Positions 31,850-44,865 of a DNA stretch of 64,000 nt are shown in pieces. The position numbers and the translations under genes were made by a program. The notes under the pieces were generated by a model. The model was not told the origin of the DNA. It saw only the letters and a program-made list of their open reading frames with translations, and did not search any database. Source of the stretch: Paenibacillus_V sp046244365 (lineage in GTDB: Bacteria > Bacillota > Bacilli > Paenibacillales > NBRC-103111); contig NZ_CP176395.1 in assembly GCF_046244365.1 (NCBI RefSeq), positions 5,828,001 through 5,892,000 of the forward strand, read 5' to 3'. Numbering within the stretch: position 1 is the stretch's first letter; every line of letters begins with the position of its first letter.

Positions 31850-33778
31850 ATGACCAAGCAAGAAAGCCAGGAAGATGGGATGAAGAGAAAAAAACTCATC
31901 AGGCGCTACCTGCAGTTCGTAAAGCCTTACCGCCATTATTTGTTTGCCATTATCGGGCTCGGCCTGCTGCAGTTCGTCGTCCCTTTGGCCACTCCCTGGC
32001 TGACGAAGATTTTGATCGACGACGTGCTCGGGCAATCCGAATCCGGGTGGACGCTGAAGCGGGTTCTTGTCATCTTCGGCTCCATATATGCAATGAGCGT
32101 CGTCGTCACCTTCATCCGCAACCATCTGACCGCCCGTTTGGGAAGCCGAATGGTTGCCGGCATACGGAGGCAATTGTACGAGCACATCCAGAAGCTGTCG
32201 CAGCGGTTTTACGACAATCAGCAGGTCGGCGGCATTTTGTCCAGGGTGATCAATGACGTGAACGGCGCCCAAAACCTGGTGGGTACGACCGTTATCAACA
32301 TCGTTTTCGATATGATGATGATCGTGTTCGCCGCCGTTTTCATGTTTTCGCTGAACTGGAAGCTCGCCTTGCTGTCGCTTTGGATATTGCCCATCTACTA
32401 TTTGACCTTCACGAATCTGAATATCCGAATCCGCTATGCATCCCGGGCCGTTCAGCGGCAAATGGAGCGGATATCCGGCGTTCTGGTCGAACGCATTTCC
32501 GCCATGAAAATCGTGCAGTCGTTCAATGGAGAGCAATCGGAGCTGGAACGGTTCGACAAACAAGCCAAGCGTCACATCCATCATTCGCTGGCTGCGCAGT
32601 TTTTATCGAATACGCTCGGCCGGATCAGCGAGTTCGTCGGGTATTCCGGCACGCTTATCACCTGGGCCATCGGCGGGACGCTCGTGCTGAACGGTCATCT
32701 GACGATCGGCGCCCTTGTCGCTTTCCATGCTTATTTGGGGCAGCTGTACGGCCCGATTCAGCGTTTCGCCGACGTTAACGTAACGATTCAAAATGCGCTG
32801 ACGAACATCGAACGCATTTTCGAGCTGCTCGACACGGCTCCGGAGGTCCAAAATACGGACAATCCGCTGCCGCTGAGCGCGTGCGGGGGCGACATCCGGT
32901 TCAAAAACGTTTCCTTCAGCTACGAAACCGAGCTGCCCGTCCCGCGCAACGATAAAACCGGTTACGATCCCGACCTTGTCGAACGGCAAAGGCCGCCCAA
33001 AGCTTTTTACTGGCTGCCGCCCAAAACGAAATCGCCGCCTCTGCCGACGGTCGTCGAGAAACGCACCGCGCTCAAGCATATCAGCTTTCACGCCAAGCCG
33101 GGCCAGGTGGTCGCCCTGGTCGGTCCGAGCGGATCGGGGAAATCGACGCTGATCAATTTCATCCCCCGCTTCTATGACGCCGACCGCGGCACCTTGTACT
33201 TGGACGGCAAAAACATTCAAGAATACGACATTCACGAGCTCCGCAAACAGATCGCCGTCGTGCTGCAGGACAATATTTTATTCTCGGGCACCGTCTTCGA
33301 CAATATCGTTTACGGGCGTCCAGAGGCAACGATGGAAGAGGTCGTTCAGGCGGCCATTGCGGCGAATGCGCACGATTTTATCGTCAAGTGGGAAAAAGGC
33401 TACGAAACCGTGCTCGGCGAACGCGGCCTGCGGCTTTCGGGCGGACAAAAGCAGCGTCTGGCTATCGCCCGAGCGCTGCTCAAAGATCCGAAAATTCTCA
33501 TTTTGGACGAAGCGACGTCGGCGCTTGACGCGGAATCCGAGGCGATCGTCACCGAGGCGCTCGACCATCTGATGCAGAACCGCACGACCTTCGTTATCGC
33601 CCATCGTCTCGCCACCGTCGTACGGGCCGATTTGATTTTGGTCATGGACAACGGCCGCATCGCCGAGTGGGGAACGCACGAACAGCTGCTGCTGCAGGAA
33701 GGACTGTACCGTGAGCTCTACGAGAAGCAGCTGAAAGCGATGCGTCCGGAAGGCTTGCCGGTCCGCTCGATTTCCTGA
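31850..33778 (+). CDS. ABC transporter, fused membrane and ATP-binding domains (exporter type)
   Basis: The 642-residue half-transporter has six membrane helices (about 30-320) and an ATPase domain with Walker A GPSGSGKST (425-433), Q-loop VVLQDN, signature LSGGQKQR (529-536), Walker B ILILDEATSALD (from 549) and H-loop IAHRL. It probably dimerises and exports a lipid, drug or peptide. Between the end of the membrane domain and Walker A, residues about 356-404 form an unusual Pro/Lys-rich insertion (QRPPKAFYWLPPKTKSPP in part) that splits the first ATPase strands, where most relatives have a few residues. The ATG at 31850 follows GGGGAGGAACATTC. It stands alone between two minus-strand loci. 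Confidence 0.93.
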   Translation: MTKQESQEDGMKRKKLIRRYLQFVKPYRHYLFAIIGLGLLQFVVPLATPWLTKILIDDVLGQSESGWTLKRVLVIFGSIYAMSVVVTFIRNHLTARLGSRMVAGIRRQLYEHIQKLSQRFYDNQQVGGILSRVINDVNGAQNLVGTTVINIVFDMMMIVFAAVFMFSLNWKLALLSLWILPIYYLTFTNLNIRIRYASRAVQRQMERISGVLVERISAMKIVQSFNGEQSELERFDKQAKRHIHHSLAAQFLSNTLGRISEFVGYSGTLITWAIGGTLVLNGHLTIGALVAFHAYLGQLYGPIQRFADVNVTIQNALTNIERIFELLDTAPEVQNTDNPLPLSACGGDIRFKNVSFSYETELPVPRNDKTGYDPDLVERQRPPKAFYWLPPKTKSPPLPTVVEKRTALKHISFHAKPGQVVALVGPSGSGKSTLINFIPRFYDADRGTLYLDGKNIQEYDIHELRKQIAVVLQDNILFSGTVFDNIVYGRPEATMEEVVQAAIAANAHDFIVKWEKGYETVLGERGLRLSGGQKQRLAIARALLKDPKILILDEATSALDAESEAIVTEALDHLMQNRTTFVIAHRLATVVRADLILVMDNGRIAEWGTHEQLLLQEGLYRELYEKQLKAMRPEGLPVRSIS

Positions 33779-33834
33779 CGCATCCGTTCGTAAACCAGGA
33801 GCAAGCCGGGATTCGCTAAGAGGAACGCATAATA

Positions 33835-33880
33835 AAAACGACCTTCTGTCCCATTTTTGGGGTTGAGGGTCGTCTTTTCA
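33835..33880 (+). terminator. Rho-independent terminator of the ABC exporter
   Basis: The arms ACGACC and GGTCGT enclose about 24 bases, with an A-run before and CTTTTC after, 60 bases past the stop codon. The A and T tracts extend the pairing, so it could work in both directions. Confidence 0.6.
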
Positions 33881-34020
33881 TCTATTTAAAAAGGCCTATT
33901 GGTTTGGGGTATATTCGCATTAAATTAACCGAGAACATGGCCATAGTTCCTTGGAGTTCCGTGCCTACTAGACGCGAGGATGCAGCTGCATCATCCCCGT
34001 GCCTGTCCTGTGCTACAGAA

Positions 34021-34064
34021 AAAAAGTACCGTCTCCTCCGTTTTCTTGAGGGACAGTACCTTTT
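34021..34064. terminator. Bidirectional terminator-like hairpin
   Basis: The left arm 34021-34035 (AAAAAGTACCGTCTC) pairs with 34050-34064 (GGGACAGTACCTTTT) with two mismatches, giving A- and T-rich flanks on both strands. It lies between convergent genes and would stop read-through from either side, although it is 356 bases beyond the minus-strand stop codon. Confidence 0.5.
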
Positions 34065-34419
34065 CTAGCATCAAGGAACTTTTTCAGCGGCCTCGATTAG
34101 AGTCAAGGGGGGCTGTTTACTCCTTCTATTCCGTTGGACGGAACGAAAGTGCGCTATTTGCCGGTTTCTCTTTGGATTTCGGGACAGTGCGGAACTACGT
34201 TGCGCTATTAGGACAATTTGTTTTGAAAATCACCCCATTTTACGCAAATAAGGAGCTCTAGTTCCGCCAAACGCCGATAAACAGGCCTACCGCTGGGAAT
34301 AAGGCACTGACGTTCTGCATGCCAACAGGAAGAATCCTTTTGACCCTGTTGCACAGCCGTCAAGCGAAAAGTCTCACGGGCCTCCACATGATCCCGGGGC
34401 TTTCTGCCGTTAACGCCAT

Positions 34420-36660
34420 CTAATATTTCTCCGCCGAAGACGGACCGGTCAGCTCGTCGAGCGGAATTTCCAGCACGTTGGATTCCGCGAGCGGAATGTT
34501 CTTCGTATTGATTTGCCGGACTTGAAAGGTCAAGCTGAATTTCTTGTCCGTCAGTTCCTTTGGGACCTCGATGACGAGCGTATCCGCGGATATGTTCGAA
34601 GGCGTCAGCTGGACTCCGTTCACAATGGCATACACCCCGTCGAAAAAGTTTTTGCCCTTGATTTTCAGCACGAGCTGCTCGGAGTCCGCTTCGTACATTT
34701 CCACTCCGCTAATCCGAACATCCGTAAACTCACTGTTGAAATCCGACAACGGGTAGGCGGCGATCAAATCCAACCCGGTAAGCTGCTGCACATACTGCTT
34801 CCCGAACAGCGTATCGTACTGGAGCTCTTGGTAATGCAGCAAATCCTCCCGAAGCGATTCCTCCGGCGCGGCGGTAAGCCCGTAGTTCGAATCCACGACA
34901 AGCCCCTTAAGCAATCCCGGCGTTTTGCCGTACAATTGATAGTCGAACGCGAAGATCGGCGGCATTTCCATCTGCAGCCGGTTTAAGACGTAAGAGCCGA
35001 GGAACGAGCTGCTGATAACCGGCAAGCTCTCCTTCTCCTGCGCTTGCTCATAGTTGGACCAAACGACGAGCGGCGTGCTGTGCATCTTCTTCAATTCCTC
35101 CAGTGACCATTCCGCCGAGTTGCCCGAACCGACGAAGCCCGCCTGCCGGTACACGTCGTAATCGTAGCCAAGCATCGGCAAATGATCGCCATAGAACACG
35201 ATCATGGTAGGCTCCTCCAGAGCGGTAAAATGATCGATCAGCATTTTCAGGCTTGCATCCGCATCCCGCGCGCCTTGAACGTAGGTTTCCAGCTCGTCGC
35301 GCGCGGCATCCGTCAAATTGCCCTCGGCCTTGATCGGCTTGCCGTCATAGCGCCAGGATTCGTAAGGGCCGTGGTTCTGCATCGTAACGGCATAAATAAA
35401 CATCGGCTGCTCCGACTGCTCCACCTGGCCGATGATCGCTCTCGACACTTCGTCATCCGCAATGAAGCCGCCTTTATATTCCGGATTGGTGAAAAACTCC
35501 TTGCTCATAAAGCTTTGAAAGCCGAGCTGCTTATATACCGTATTCCGGTTCCAGAACCAGCCTTCGTAAGAGTGAATAGCCATGCTCTTATAGCCTTGGG
35601 TACCGAAGAAGCCCGCAAGGCTTGGCGTGGGCCTGCTGATGTATTGCTGATACGGCATAGAGCCGGATGGCAGGTTGCTCATCGAATTGCCGGTCAGCAC
35701 CTCGAATTCCACGTTGCTCGTGCCTCCACCGAATTGCGGGGACAGCAAGGAACCGGATGTAGCGGACTTCTGAAGCGCGTGCACCGTCGGCAAAGGGTCC
35801 TCGCTGAAGGTTACCCCGGGAAGAAGTGTCGGATCCCAGAACGACTCGTTCATGACGAAAATAACGTTCGGCCTATCTTTACTCAGAACGGCGGCGCCGG
35901 CTGGCGAGGAAGTCTCGGGATTCGCAATCAGTCCGGCTGCGATTTCTTCCATGCGGCTTTGGCTGTAGCCTTGCGGCTTCGGTACGATCGCATTTTTGAC
36001 GTTCATGGCAAAGGCGAGCGTAACGCCGTTCACCTCGTAATTCTGCGACTGATTCCAATTGATATCCTGAATGCCCATGCGGGCTTGCAGATTTCCTGTC
36101 AATGCCGGCTTGTAGGATAACGAGAACAACAGGAAACAGGCGAAAAGCCCGAGCATGGCCCGGTGCGCCAGCGGCAGCGACAGTCTAGGCACGATCAGCC
36201 GAAGGGCGAGGCACGCCAGCGCGACGGCAACGACCGCTCCCAGCCGATAATATGCCGATGTCTGCGCAACGAGCGGCAATATGTTCATGCCTTCCTTCTT
36301 CAGAAGAATGTCCCAAGGCATGAACGGCTCGCCGATCAGCTTGATTTTGTAATAGCTGATTAAGGATGCGACCAGCAAGAGCAGCGTCGTTACGGACACG
36401 CTGACCATCAGGGAGCCTAAGAGGCAGTATACGAACAGCAAGATAAGGAAATCGAAAATGACATTCATATAAAAGGACGACGTGTTGGCGGAAGCCCAGT
36501 CGACTACGCTTGAGACGGATCCCCGTTGAATACATTCAACGCCGATGGCCAGAAGCACCGACGCCGCGGTCAAAATAAGGAAAGCGGCAACATAGGTTCT
36601 GGACCGGCTGGCCGCCGTATAAGCGGATATTCGAAGCTGAATCGCTTTTCTGCTTAGCAT
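34420..36660 (-). CDS. LtaS-like membrane sulfatase (phosphoglycerol transferase family)
   Basis: The 746-residue protein has about five N-terminal membrane helices (25-200) and an extracellular alkaline-phosphatase-fold domain. By comparison with lipoteichoic acid synthase, the metal and nucleophile residues are E272 (MNESFWD), T314 (GGGTSNVEFE) and D492-H493 (YGDHLP). The usual product of the family is a polyglycerol phosphate chain on the outer face of the membrane. At about 650-740 there is an extra immunoglobulin-like C-terminal domain (VRISGVEMY, LVLKIKGKNF, LVIEVPKEL) that LtaS lacks. This makes a modified glycan or capsule target possible. It is monocistronic. Confidence 0.88.
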   Translation of the reverse strand: MLSRKAIQLRISAYTAASRSRTYVAAFLILTAASVLLAIGVECIQRGSVSSVVDWASANTSSFYMNVIFDFLILLFVYCLLGSLMVSVSVTTLLLLVASLISYYKIKLIGEPFMPWDILLKKEGMNILPLVAQTSAYYRLGAVVAVALACLALRLIVPRLSLPLAHRAMLGLFACFLLFSLSYKPALTGNLQARMGIQDINWNQSQNYEVNGVTLAFAMNVKNAIVPKPQGYSQSRMEEIAAGLIANPETSSPAGAAVLSKDRPNVIFVMNESFWDPTLLPGVTFSEDPLPTVHALQKSATSGSLLSPQFGGGTSNVEFEVLTGNSMSNLPSGSMPYQQYISRPTPSLAGFFGTQGYKSMAIHSYEGWFWNRNTVYKQLGFQSFMSKEFFTNPEYKGGFIADDEVSRAIIGQVEQSEQPMFIYAVTMQNHGPYESWRYDGKPIKAEGNLTDAARDELETYVQGARDADASLKMLIDHFTALEEPTMIVFYGDHLPMLGYDYDVYRQAGFVGSGNSAEWSLEELKKMHSTPLVVWSNYEQAQEKESLPVISSSFLGSYVLNRLQMEMPPIFAFDYQLYGKTPGLLKGLVVDSNYGLTAAPEESLREDLLHYQELQYDTLFGKQYVQQLTGLDLIAAYPLSDFNSEFTDVRISGVEMYEADSEQLVLKIKGKNFFDGVYAIVNGVQLTPSNISADTLVIEVPKELTDKKFSLTFQVRQINTKNIPLAESNVLEIPLDELTGPSSAEKY

Positions 36661-36803
36661 CTTGCTTTATAACCTCCTATTCCAAGCGCATTTACAAATA
36701 CTTAAAATCATTATAAAAACCGAATTTTAATTTCAGATTAGAAATCGTTTAATTATTACTTAAATTTACATATTTTCAATTAATGTGTGTGAAAATAAAA
36801 AAA

Positions 36804-36830
36804 GACCGTCCGAATAATCATCGGACAGTC
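36804..36830. terminator. Bidirectional terminator-like hairpin
   Basis: GACCGTCCGA (36804-36813) and TCGGACAGTC (36821-36830) pair with one mismatch around a 7-base loop, with seven A on the left and TTTT on the right. It can insulate the LtaS-like gene from upstream transcription. Confidence 0.6.
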
Positions 36831-37085
36831 CTTTTGTTGGGCTTCCCATTTCGCGGACTTATTTGGCCGGTTGGGAGCAGAACCGCGACGAAAACGACGA
36901 AATAACGCCCACGAAATCCGCTAAAGCTCCGGACGGGGCGACTCGCCGGGCAATAAGAACTTGAAAGTCCGCTATCTCGCCCTGCGCTCGGTCAGTTGCC
37001 GTTTGCCAAAAAAACGCGCCTGATCGTCAGCCAAGCGCTCTAGTCTTTTCAACAGGCGGACCACTCTTTGACATACAACAAAAAA

Positions 37086-37115
37086 AACCGGACGGCGACT
37101 GGCTCCGGTCCGGTT
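37086..37115 (-). terminator. Rho-independent terminator (minus strand)
   Basis: AACCGGAC (37086-37093) and GTCCGGTT (37108-37115) are a perfect inverted repeat. Read on the minus strand it is followed by a T-run (37078-37087 is nearly all A on the plus strand). It is the second of two terminators after the SGNH hydrolase gene. Confidence 0.7.
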
Positions 37116-37296
37116 GATAGCTTCCTTTTCCTATGTCCTCAATATACTTTTTTCTTTCTATCAACCAGATTCTCACGAAATCTATATCATACAGTTGGAG
37201 TACGAATCTATAGCTGAGGATTGATCGAAGCCTCTTTCCGGCAAGTTACCCGAATGCTGACCCAGCGCCGCTCTCTTCTGATTAAACCAGAAAAAA

Positions 37297-37317
37297 ACCT
37301 GACGTAAACCGTCAGGT
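37297..37317 (-). terminator. Rho-independent terminator of the SGNH hydrolase gene
   Basis: ACCTGACG (37297-37304) and CGTCAGGT (37310-37317) form a perfect 8-base stem with a 5-base loop, followed on the minus strand by seven T. It lies about 150 bases past the stop codon at 37469. Confidence 0.75.
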
Positions 37318-37468
37318 CTTAGTATTACAACATAGATGGAAAAAAGACTGTACTTGCTTTGCAGGATTTCCTCGTTCTCCCTGCGGCTGATACAAGCAGC
37401 ACTGACCATGTTTTGTTTCTGCCGGTGCCCAGAGCGATACCGCACTCATGGAGGGGATGATGATCGCC

Positions 37469-38491
37469 TTATTTACGCTCTGCTTGATTTTTCAATCCGT
37501 AATAGATAATATCCGCAATCTGTAAATAACCCGCTTCTGCCGGATGCACACCGTTGCTCTGCCTGATGACGGGGCTGGAATTTCGAGAATTGACCGCTTC
37601 CTCAGAGGTTTCCATACTGTGTACCGTATCCAGATTCACATACGCAGGAATGAGCGTTATCCCTTCTCCGGCACGTTGAGAGAATCGTTTAAGGATGGCT
37701 GCATTCCACAAAAGCAAATTGCGCTTAAATCTCTTCCTTGTTTGCCCCGCCCCGTAGTTGTACCCAAAGCTATCCTGAAACCGCGATGGAGGAATCGGCA
37801 TTATCAAATGGATATGAATAACAGAATCGAAACGGCGAATATCCTCAAACATAGCTTCAAGCATGGCAAAATGCCGATCGATGATACTCTCGGCCTCATG
37901 ATCGGCCGTAGGATGAAAGATATCATTAATGCCCAGAAAAACACCTACGTCCGTGACACGATCGATGTTATGGGTATTGATATAATGCTTGAATGAAAAA
38001 GCGCCGTCCGTCACGAAAGGACTTTCCTGATCGATAAAAAACCTGCTGACCGTCCATCCGCCACGCCCTTCGTGTACATTCGGATAGGAGCCCCGTGCAC
38101 CGGCTAACGAATACGGCATGTCATCCCGAGCAAACAGCTGCAGCAGCTCCTGCGTATAGCGGCCCGCTCCGGTAATGCTGTCGCCGATAAACAAAATACG
38201 CTTGGCATGTCTGGATTCTTGCTTGTCACGGACATGAATTACCGTGTCCGCCGCACTCAAACGAACGCCGTGATCGTCGTGAACCTCTATTCGCAGATTG
38301 TAATCTCCCGGCTTATCCGGTACGGCTGTCCAACGTTCATTCAAATGCCGGCCAATCTCGCAAACGGCTGCAAAATCGTATCGATCGGCATTGCCCGCGA
38401 TCAGGTTATCGAAGTAGATATTGATCTCGCTGCCTGTTTCCGCGGGAATCCGAGGGGGCAGCACTAGCTCGTAAGCTTTCAAGCTATTCAC
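37469..38491 (-). CDS. SGNH/GDSL hydrolase with an N-terminal beta-sandwich
   Basis: The 340-residue protein has a beta-rich N-terminal part (about 1-90, NLRIEVHDDHGVRL) and then an SGNH domain: FIGDSITGAGRY (nucleophile Ser near 104), an FLGINDIF block with the oxyanion Asn, and NGVHPAEAGY with the catalytic Asp replaced by Gly-Val before His. This last block usually reads D-x-x-H, and here the residues before His are N-G-V, so the catalytic Asp is missing or displaced. No signal peptide is visible. A sugar esterase role fits the neighbouring exported polysaccharide enzymes. It lies 107 bases downstream of the pectate-lyase-superfamily gene. Confidence 0.82.
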   Translation of the reverse strand: MNSLKAYELVLPPRIPAETGSEINIYFDNLIAGNADRYDFAAVCEIGRHLNERWTAVPDKPGDYNLRIEVHDDHGVRLSAADTVIHVRDKQESRHAKRILFIGDSITGAGRYTQELLQLFARDDMPYSLAGARGSYPNVHEGRGGWTVSRFFIDQESPFVTDGAFSFKHYINTHNIDRVTDVGVFLGINDIFHPTADHEAESIIDRHFAMLEAMFEDIRRFDSVIHIHLIMPIPPSRFQDSFGYNYGAGQTRKRFKRNLLLWNAAILKRFSQRAGEGITLIPAYVNLDTVHSMETSEEAVNSRNSSPVIRQSNGVHPAEAGYLQIADIIYYGLKNQAERK

Positions 38492-38598
38492 TCCATCTCA
38501 CAATATAGTTGACTACCGTCCAGAGTAACCATTTTCTGTAACTCGATTACTGAAATCGTATCACTTACTTCTCTAGTGTACAAGGAAAATCGTCGATT

Positions 38599-40770
38599 CT
38601 ATGCCGGAGCAATGGTTGTCACTGTCCCGTCGGAACCGCGCACCTTAAGAGCGCCTCCGTGCGCGTATATATACACGCCGCCGACCGGATTCGTCGAAGG
38701 TTCGGCAGCGACATTGGCGACGAATACGCCATTCGTTTTATCGACAGTCAGATTGGCTGTACCGCCTCCCATATAAAGGCCAAACTGTGCTCCGGGTGCA
38801 GGCGCATAACAGACGACACCCTTCGGCAATTCCGTCCCCGTTCCTGTCCCCTGAATGACCACCTTCCCAGAAGCAAACGCGCCTAAGGTCGTATTGGCTG
38901 CCGGAAAATAACCAAAGGAAGCACTTCCCAAGTTGCTGGCATTGGACCCAGCCTTTGCTCTGAATTGCGAGCTCGCGGAAGTGCCGTTATTTGTGTTCGT
39001 ATTTTGAATCAGGCTTGCCGAATTAAACGATATACTTTGTTGAAGCGATCCAGGGTCCGCAGGTCCAAAATTTTGCTGATCGATGCCAAACTGACCGGCG
39101 GTTGTGCCGTTCCATCTGAGCTTACCGCCCGCCGAAATGCCCATTCTCCATTTAATTGGATCTGAGTACGGATCTTGAGAATAGATGGTCAGCGCATTTA
39201 AAGCCGCTCCGGCCGTATTCGAAACAGCCAGTGTACCGAAATCATTTGTTTTCGCTTGATCGATCGCAAATCGTTGACCAACAGTGCGCAGTTGATTGCT
39301 GGAGGCCAGAACGCCGTTATACATGATTTCCTGCGCGTTCGGATAGGAGTAGGTCCCCCCAATGATTTCATTATTGCTTGCCTGATAGTATCCTGGAGGG
39401 CCGTCGAAGAAAAACCTTACTGGAAGCGTGAATCGAACGGTGCTGCCGGTAGTAGTAAATGTTTGCGGACTTATGTCGCTGGGCGAAGTAGAAAGCTGGA
39501 ACGAACCGGATGTGGAATTGATAACATAATAAGCTTCTCCATTGGTCAACCCGGCCGGCGCAGTTGCAGATGCGAGCACAACTTTATCCCCATTATTAAA
39601 TGTCCTGTAGGTAGGCTGCGAGAACGAGTTGGAAGGACTTGGGGTCGCGACAACGCCAAACCAGTTGCCATAATTGCCTGGGGCTTGATCCGGTACGAGT
39701 CCGGCTTCCCAGCGGCAATGATCGAATAAACAGTATTGAGCGCCGTTGGCGTATACATGATATTCGCTCGTGTACCCTTCAAAATCGGTGCCCCTGAATC
39801 TTACGTTCGTAATGGTGGAGACGCCTGTGCCACTAAGGACAACATGCCGCCACCCGGAAGTTCTGACCCCATACACGGTTCCTACTTGCTGTACGGAACC
39901 GCCGATGAAATCCAGTTCGTTGCAGAACGAATCGTTTATAGGACCGGTTGGCTGAATCAAATAGGCGATTTTACTATTTAAGATATAGCCCCCATAAATT
40001 CGATTATAGACATTCCCTCTCCCGATGGAATCGTAATGCTGCCCTGTTTCGAAATAATAGATGCGGCCTGGATAAAGATCGCAGCTCCACACATTCGCGA
40101 TACGTATCCCTTTGCTGCCTGCCGTCAGCACAGGATTTAACGGCTTTTTTAAATCCGGCAGCGTAATTATAGCGTCGATCAGAACATTGCTGCTATCCGT
40201 ACCGCCGATTGTGACTGCAGTCCCGGCGAAGTTATCCGGATACAGGAATACCGCTCCGCGTGCTTCCAGATGACAAAACACGGTGAACGGTTGACTGACG
40301 TTGTAGGTACCTGGCGGGATAATCAACTTGGCTCCAGGCGATTGGTAAACGGGGTTGACTGCCGCATTTTTTAGCGAATTGCAATAATCCAGCGCCGCCG
40401 CAATGGCTGCCGAATCGTCCGTAACCCCGTCGCCAGTCGCGCCGAAGTCTTTCACGCTGACGGTCTCGCGCAAGCGGTCCCCGACTGTCCGCACCGGCTG
40501 ATCGTCGGTATAGCGGAAGTTGACGCAATCGGCATCGATGGTCGTTTCACAGCCTTCGCCGCCGTAAACCGATTCGGAGACGGTCGATTCTCCGCCAACC
40601 GCTTTGGCGACAGAGCTCGAAAACAAGCTATTGGCCGCAACCGCCACACCCGCTGTTCCGAGCGTGGCGAGCAGTGCTCTCCTGCTCATTTTCTCATTGC
40701 CAGGGGCTTGCGGTTGGTCATTGCGCGGCAAAATCTCTTCATGGCTGGAATTACCGGATGGATGGGTCAT
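38599..40770 (-). CDS. Tat-exported pectate-lyase-superfamily (beta-helix) protein
   Basis: The 723-residue protein has a Tat-type signal at about 28-58 (MSRRALLATLGTAG, ending near SVAKA), after an unusually long hydrophilic leader. At about 105-130 it has the Pectate_lyase_3 entry motif VSVKDFGATGDGVTDDSAAI, followed by beta-helix repeats (GGYILNSKIAYLI, NVRFRGTDFEG, NNEIIGGTYSYPN). The last 150 residues are Ser/Thr/Asn-rich strands and a YIYAHGGALKVRGSDGT tail. The family includes polysaccharide lyases, hydrolases and phage tail-spike enzymes, so the exact substrate is open. A cre-like palindrome lies 61 bases upstream of the start codon. Confidence 0.83.
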   Translation of the reverse strand: MTHPSGNSSHEEILPRNDQPQAPGNEKMSRRALLATLGTAGVAVAANSLFSSSVAKAVGGESTVSESVYGGEGCETTIDADCVNFRYTDDQPVRTVGDRLRETVSVKDFGATGDGVTDDSAAIAAALDYCNSLKNAAVNPVYQSPGAKLIIPPGTYNVSQPFTVFCHLEARGAVFLYPDNFAGTAVTIGGTDSSNVLIDAIITLPDLKKPLNPVLTAGSKGIRIANVWSCDLYPGRIYYFETGQHYDSIGRGNVYNRIYGGYILNSKIAYLIQPTGPINDSFCNELDFIGGSVQQVGTVYGVRTSGWRHVVLSGTGVSTITNVRFRGTDFEGYTSEYHVYANGAQYCLFDHCRWEAGLVPDQAPGNYGNWFGVVATPSPSNSFSQPTYRTFNNGDKVVLASATAPAGLTNGEAYYVINSTSGSFQLSTSPSDISPQTFTTTGSTVRFTLPVRFFFDGPPGYYQASNNEIIGGTYSYPNAQEIMYNGVLASSNQLRTVGQRFAIDQAKTNDFGTLAVSNTAGAALNALTIYSQDPYSDPIKWRMGISAGGKLRWNGTTAGQFGIDQQNFGPADPGSLQQSISFNSASLIQNTNTNNGTSASSQFRAKAGSNASNLGSASFGYFPAANTTLGAFASGKVVIQGTGTGTELPKGVVCYAPAPGAQFGLYMGGGTANLTVDKTNGVFVANVAAEPSTNPVGGVYIYAHGGALKVRGSDGTVTTIAPA

Positions 40771-40830
40771 AGAATAAATGCCTCCTTAATGGTAATCGTT
40801 GGCGGAATAGCCAAACGGATTTCTCACAAT

Positions 40831-40844
40831 AGTAAGCGCTTACA
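40831..40844 (-). promoter_or_regulatory. cre-like CcpA site upstream of the beta-helix protein
   Basis: TGTAAGCGCTTACT on the minus strand contains the perfect 12-base palindrome GTAAGCGCTTAC (40832-40843). It matches the CcpA cre consensus TGNAANCGNTNNCA except for the last base. It is 61 bases before the start codon at 40770, where CcpA binding would be expected to repress in the presence of preferred sugars. Confidence 0.65.
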
Positions 40845-41032
40845 ATTCCTGTAATTCATAACTTCCGATCCCATAGGGGAGACGCATCCGTGTATGATCC
40901 ACGCTGCCGATCAGGTCAAAATAGGTTCGACAACGACTTTGGCGTAACCCCGCCATTCGAGTAGACTAATGTTGCAAGGCAGCAACAGCCGATTTTTAAG
41001 CAGGGGGCGACTAGCGCCCCCAATCTTATAGC

Positions 41033-44812
<3,780 letters not shown>

Positions 44813-44851
44813 GTCTCTCCTCCTCAATTCGAAAGTTCCCATGACCGAACA

Positions 44852-44865
44852 ATAAAACGCTTTCA
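44852..44865 (-). promoter_or_regulatory. Weak cre-like site upstream of the DUF4838 gene
   Basis: On the minus strand TGAAAGCGTTTTAT matches the cre consensus at 12 of 14 positions (the final C and A are lost). It lies 40 bases before the start codon at 44812. A better palindrome (TGCAAGCGCTTGCG) is 450 bases upstream. Confidence 0.35.

Larger units (their letters stand above)
33779..34419. other. Convergent spacer with two hairpins and a direct repeat
   Basis: This 641-base region lies between the 3' ends of the ABC exporter and the LtaS-like gene and holds no convincing gene. It contains two terminator-like hairpins (33835-33880 and 34021-34064). It also holds two copies of a unit reading CGGAAC-N5-TGCGCTATT at about 34139 and 34190, 51 bases apart, and a related GTTCCGC at 34261. 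The repeat family is not one I recognise. Confidence 0.6.
36661..37468. other. 808-bp spacer with three hairpins and diverged repeats
   Basis: No gene is supported here. Near the right end of the LtaS-like gene it is AT-rich (36661-36800), with a TATAAT on the minus strand close to 36700 as a weak promoter candidate for that gene. Three hairpins follow (36804-36830, 37086-37115 and 37297-37317). Between 36840 and 37010 the segment repeats variants of GAAATCCGCTA and TCCGCTAT. The short frame at 37182-37445 has no recognisable residues and lies across a terminator. Confidence 0.55.

Noticed and set aside
33779..34419. A possible CRISPR-like or insertion-element signature in the repeat spacer
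   Set aside because: Only two direct copies of a short unit exist, with no regular spacers and no nearby cas or transposase gene.
37182..37445. A short minus-strand frame in the 36.7-37.5 kb spacer
   Set aside because: It runs through a clear terminator hairpin and shows no conserved residues or ribosome binding site.
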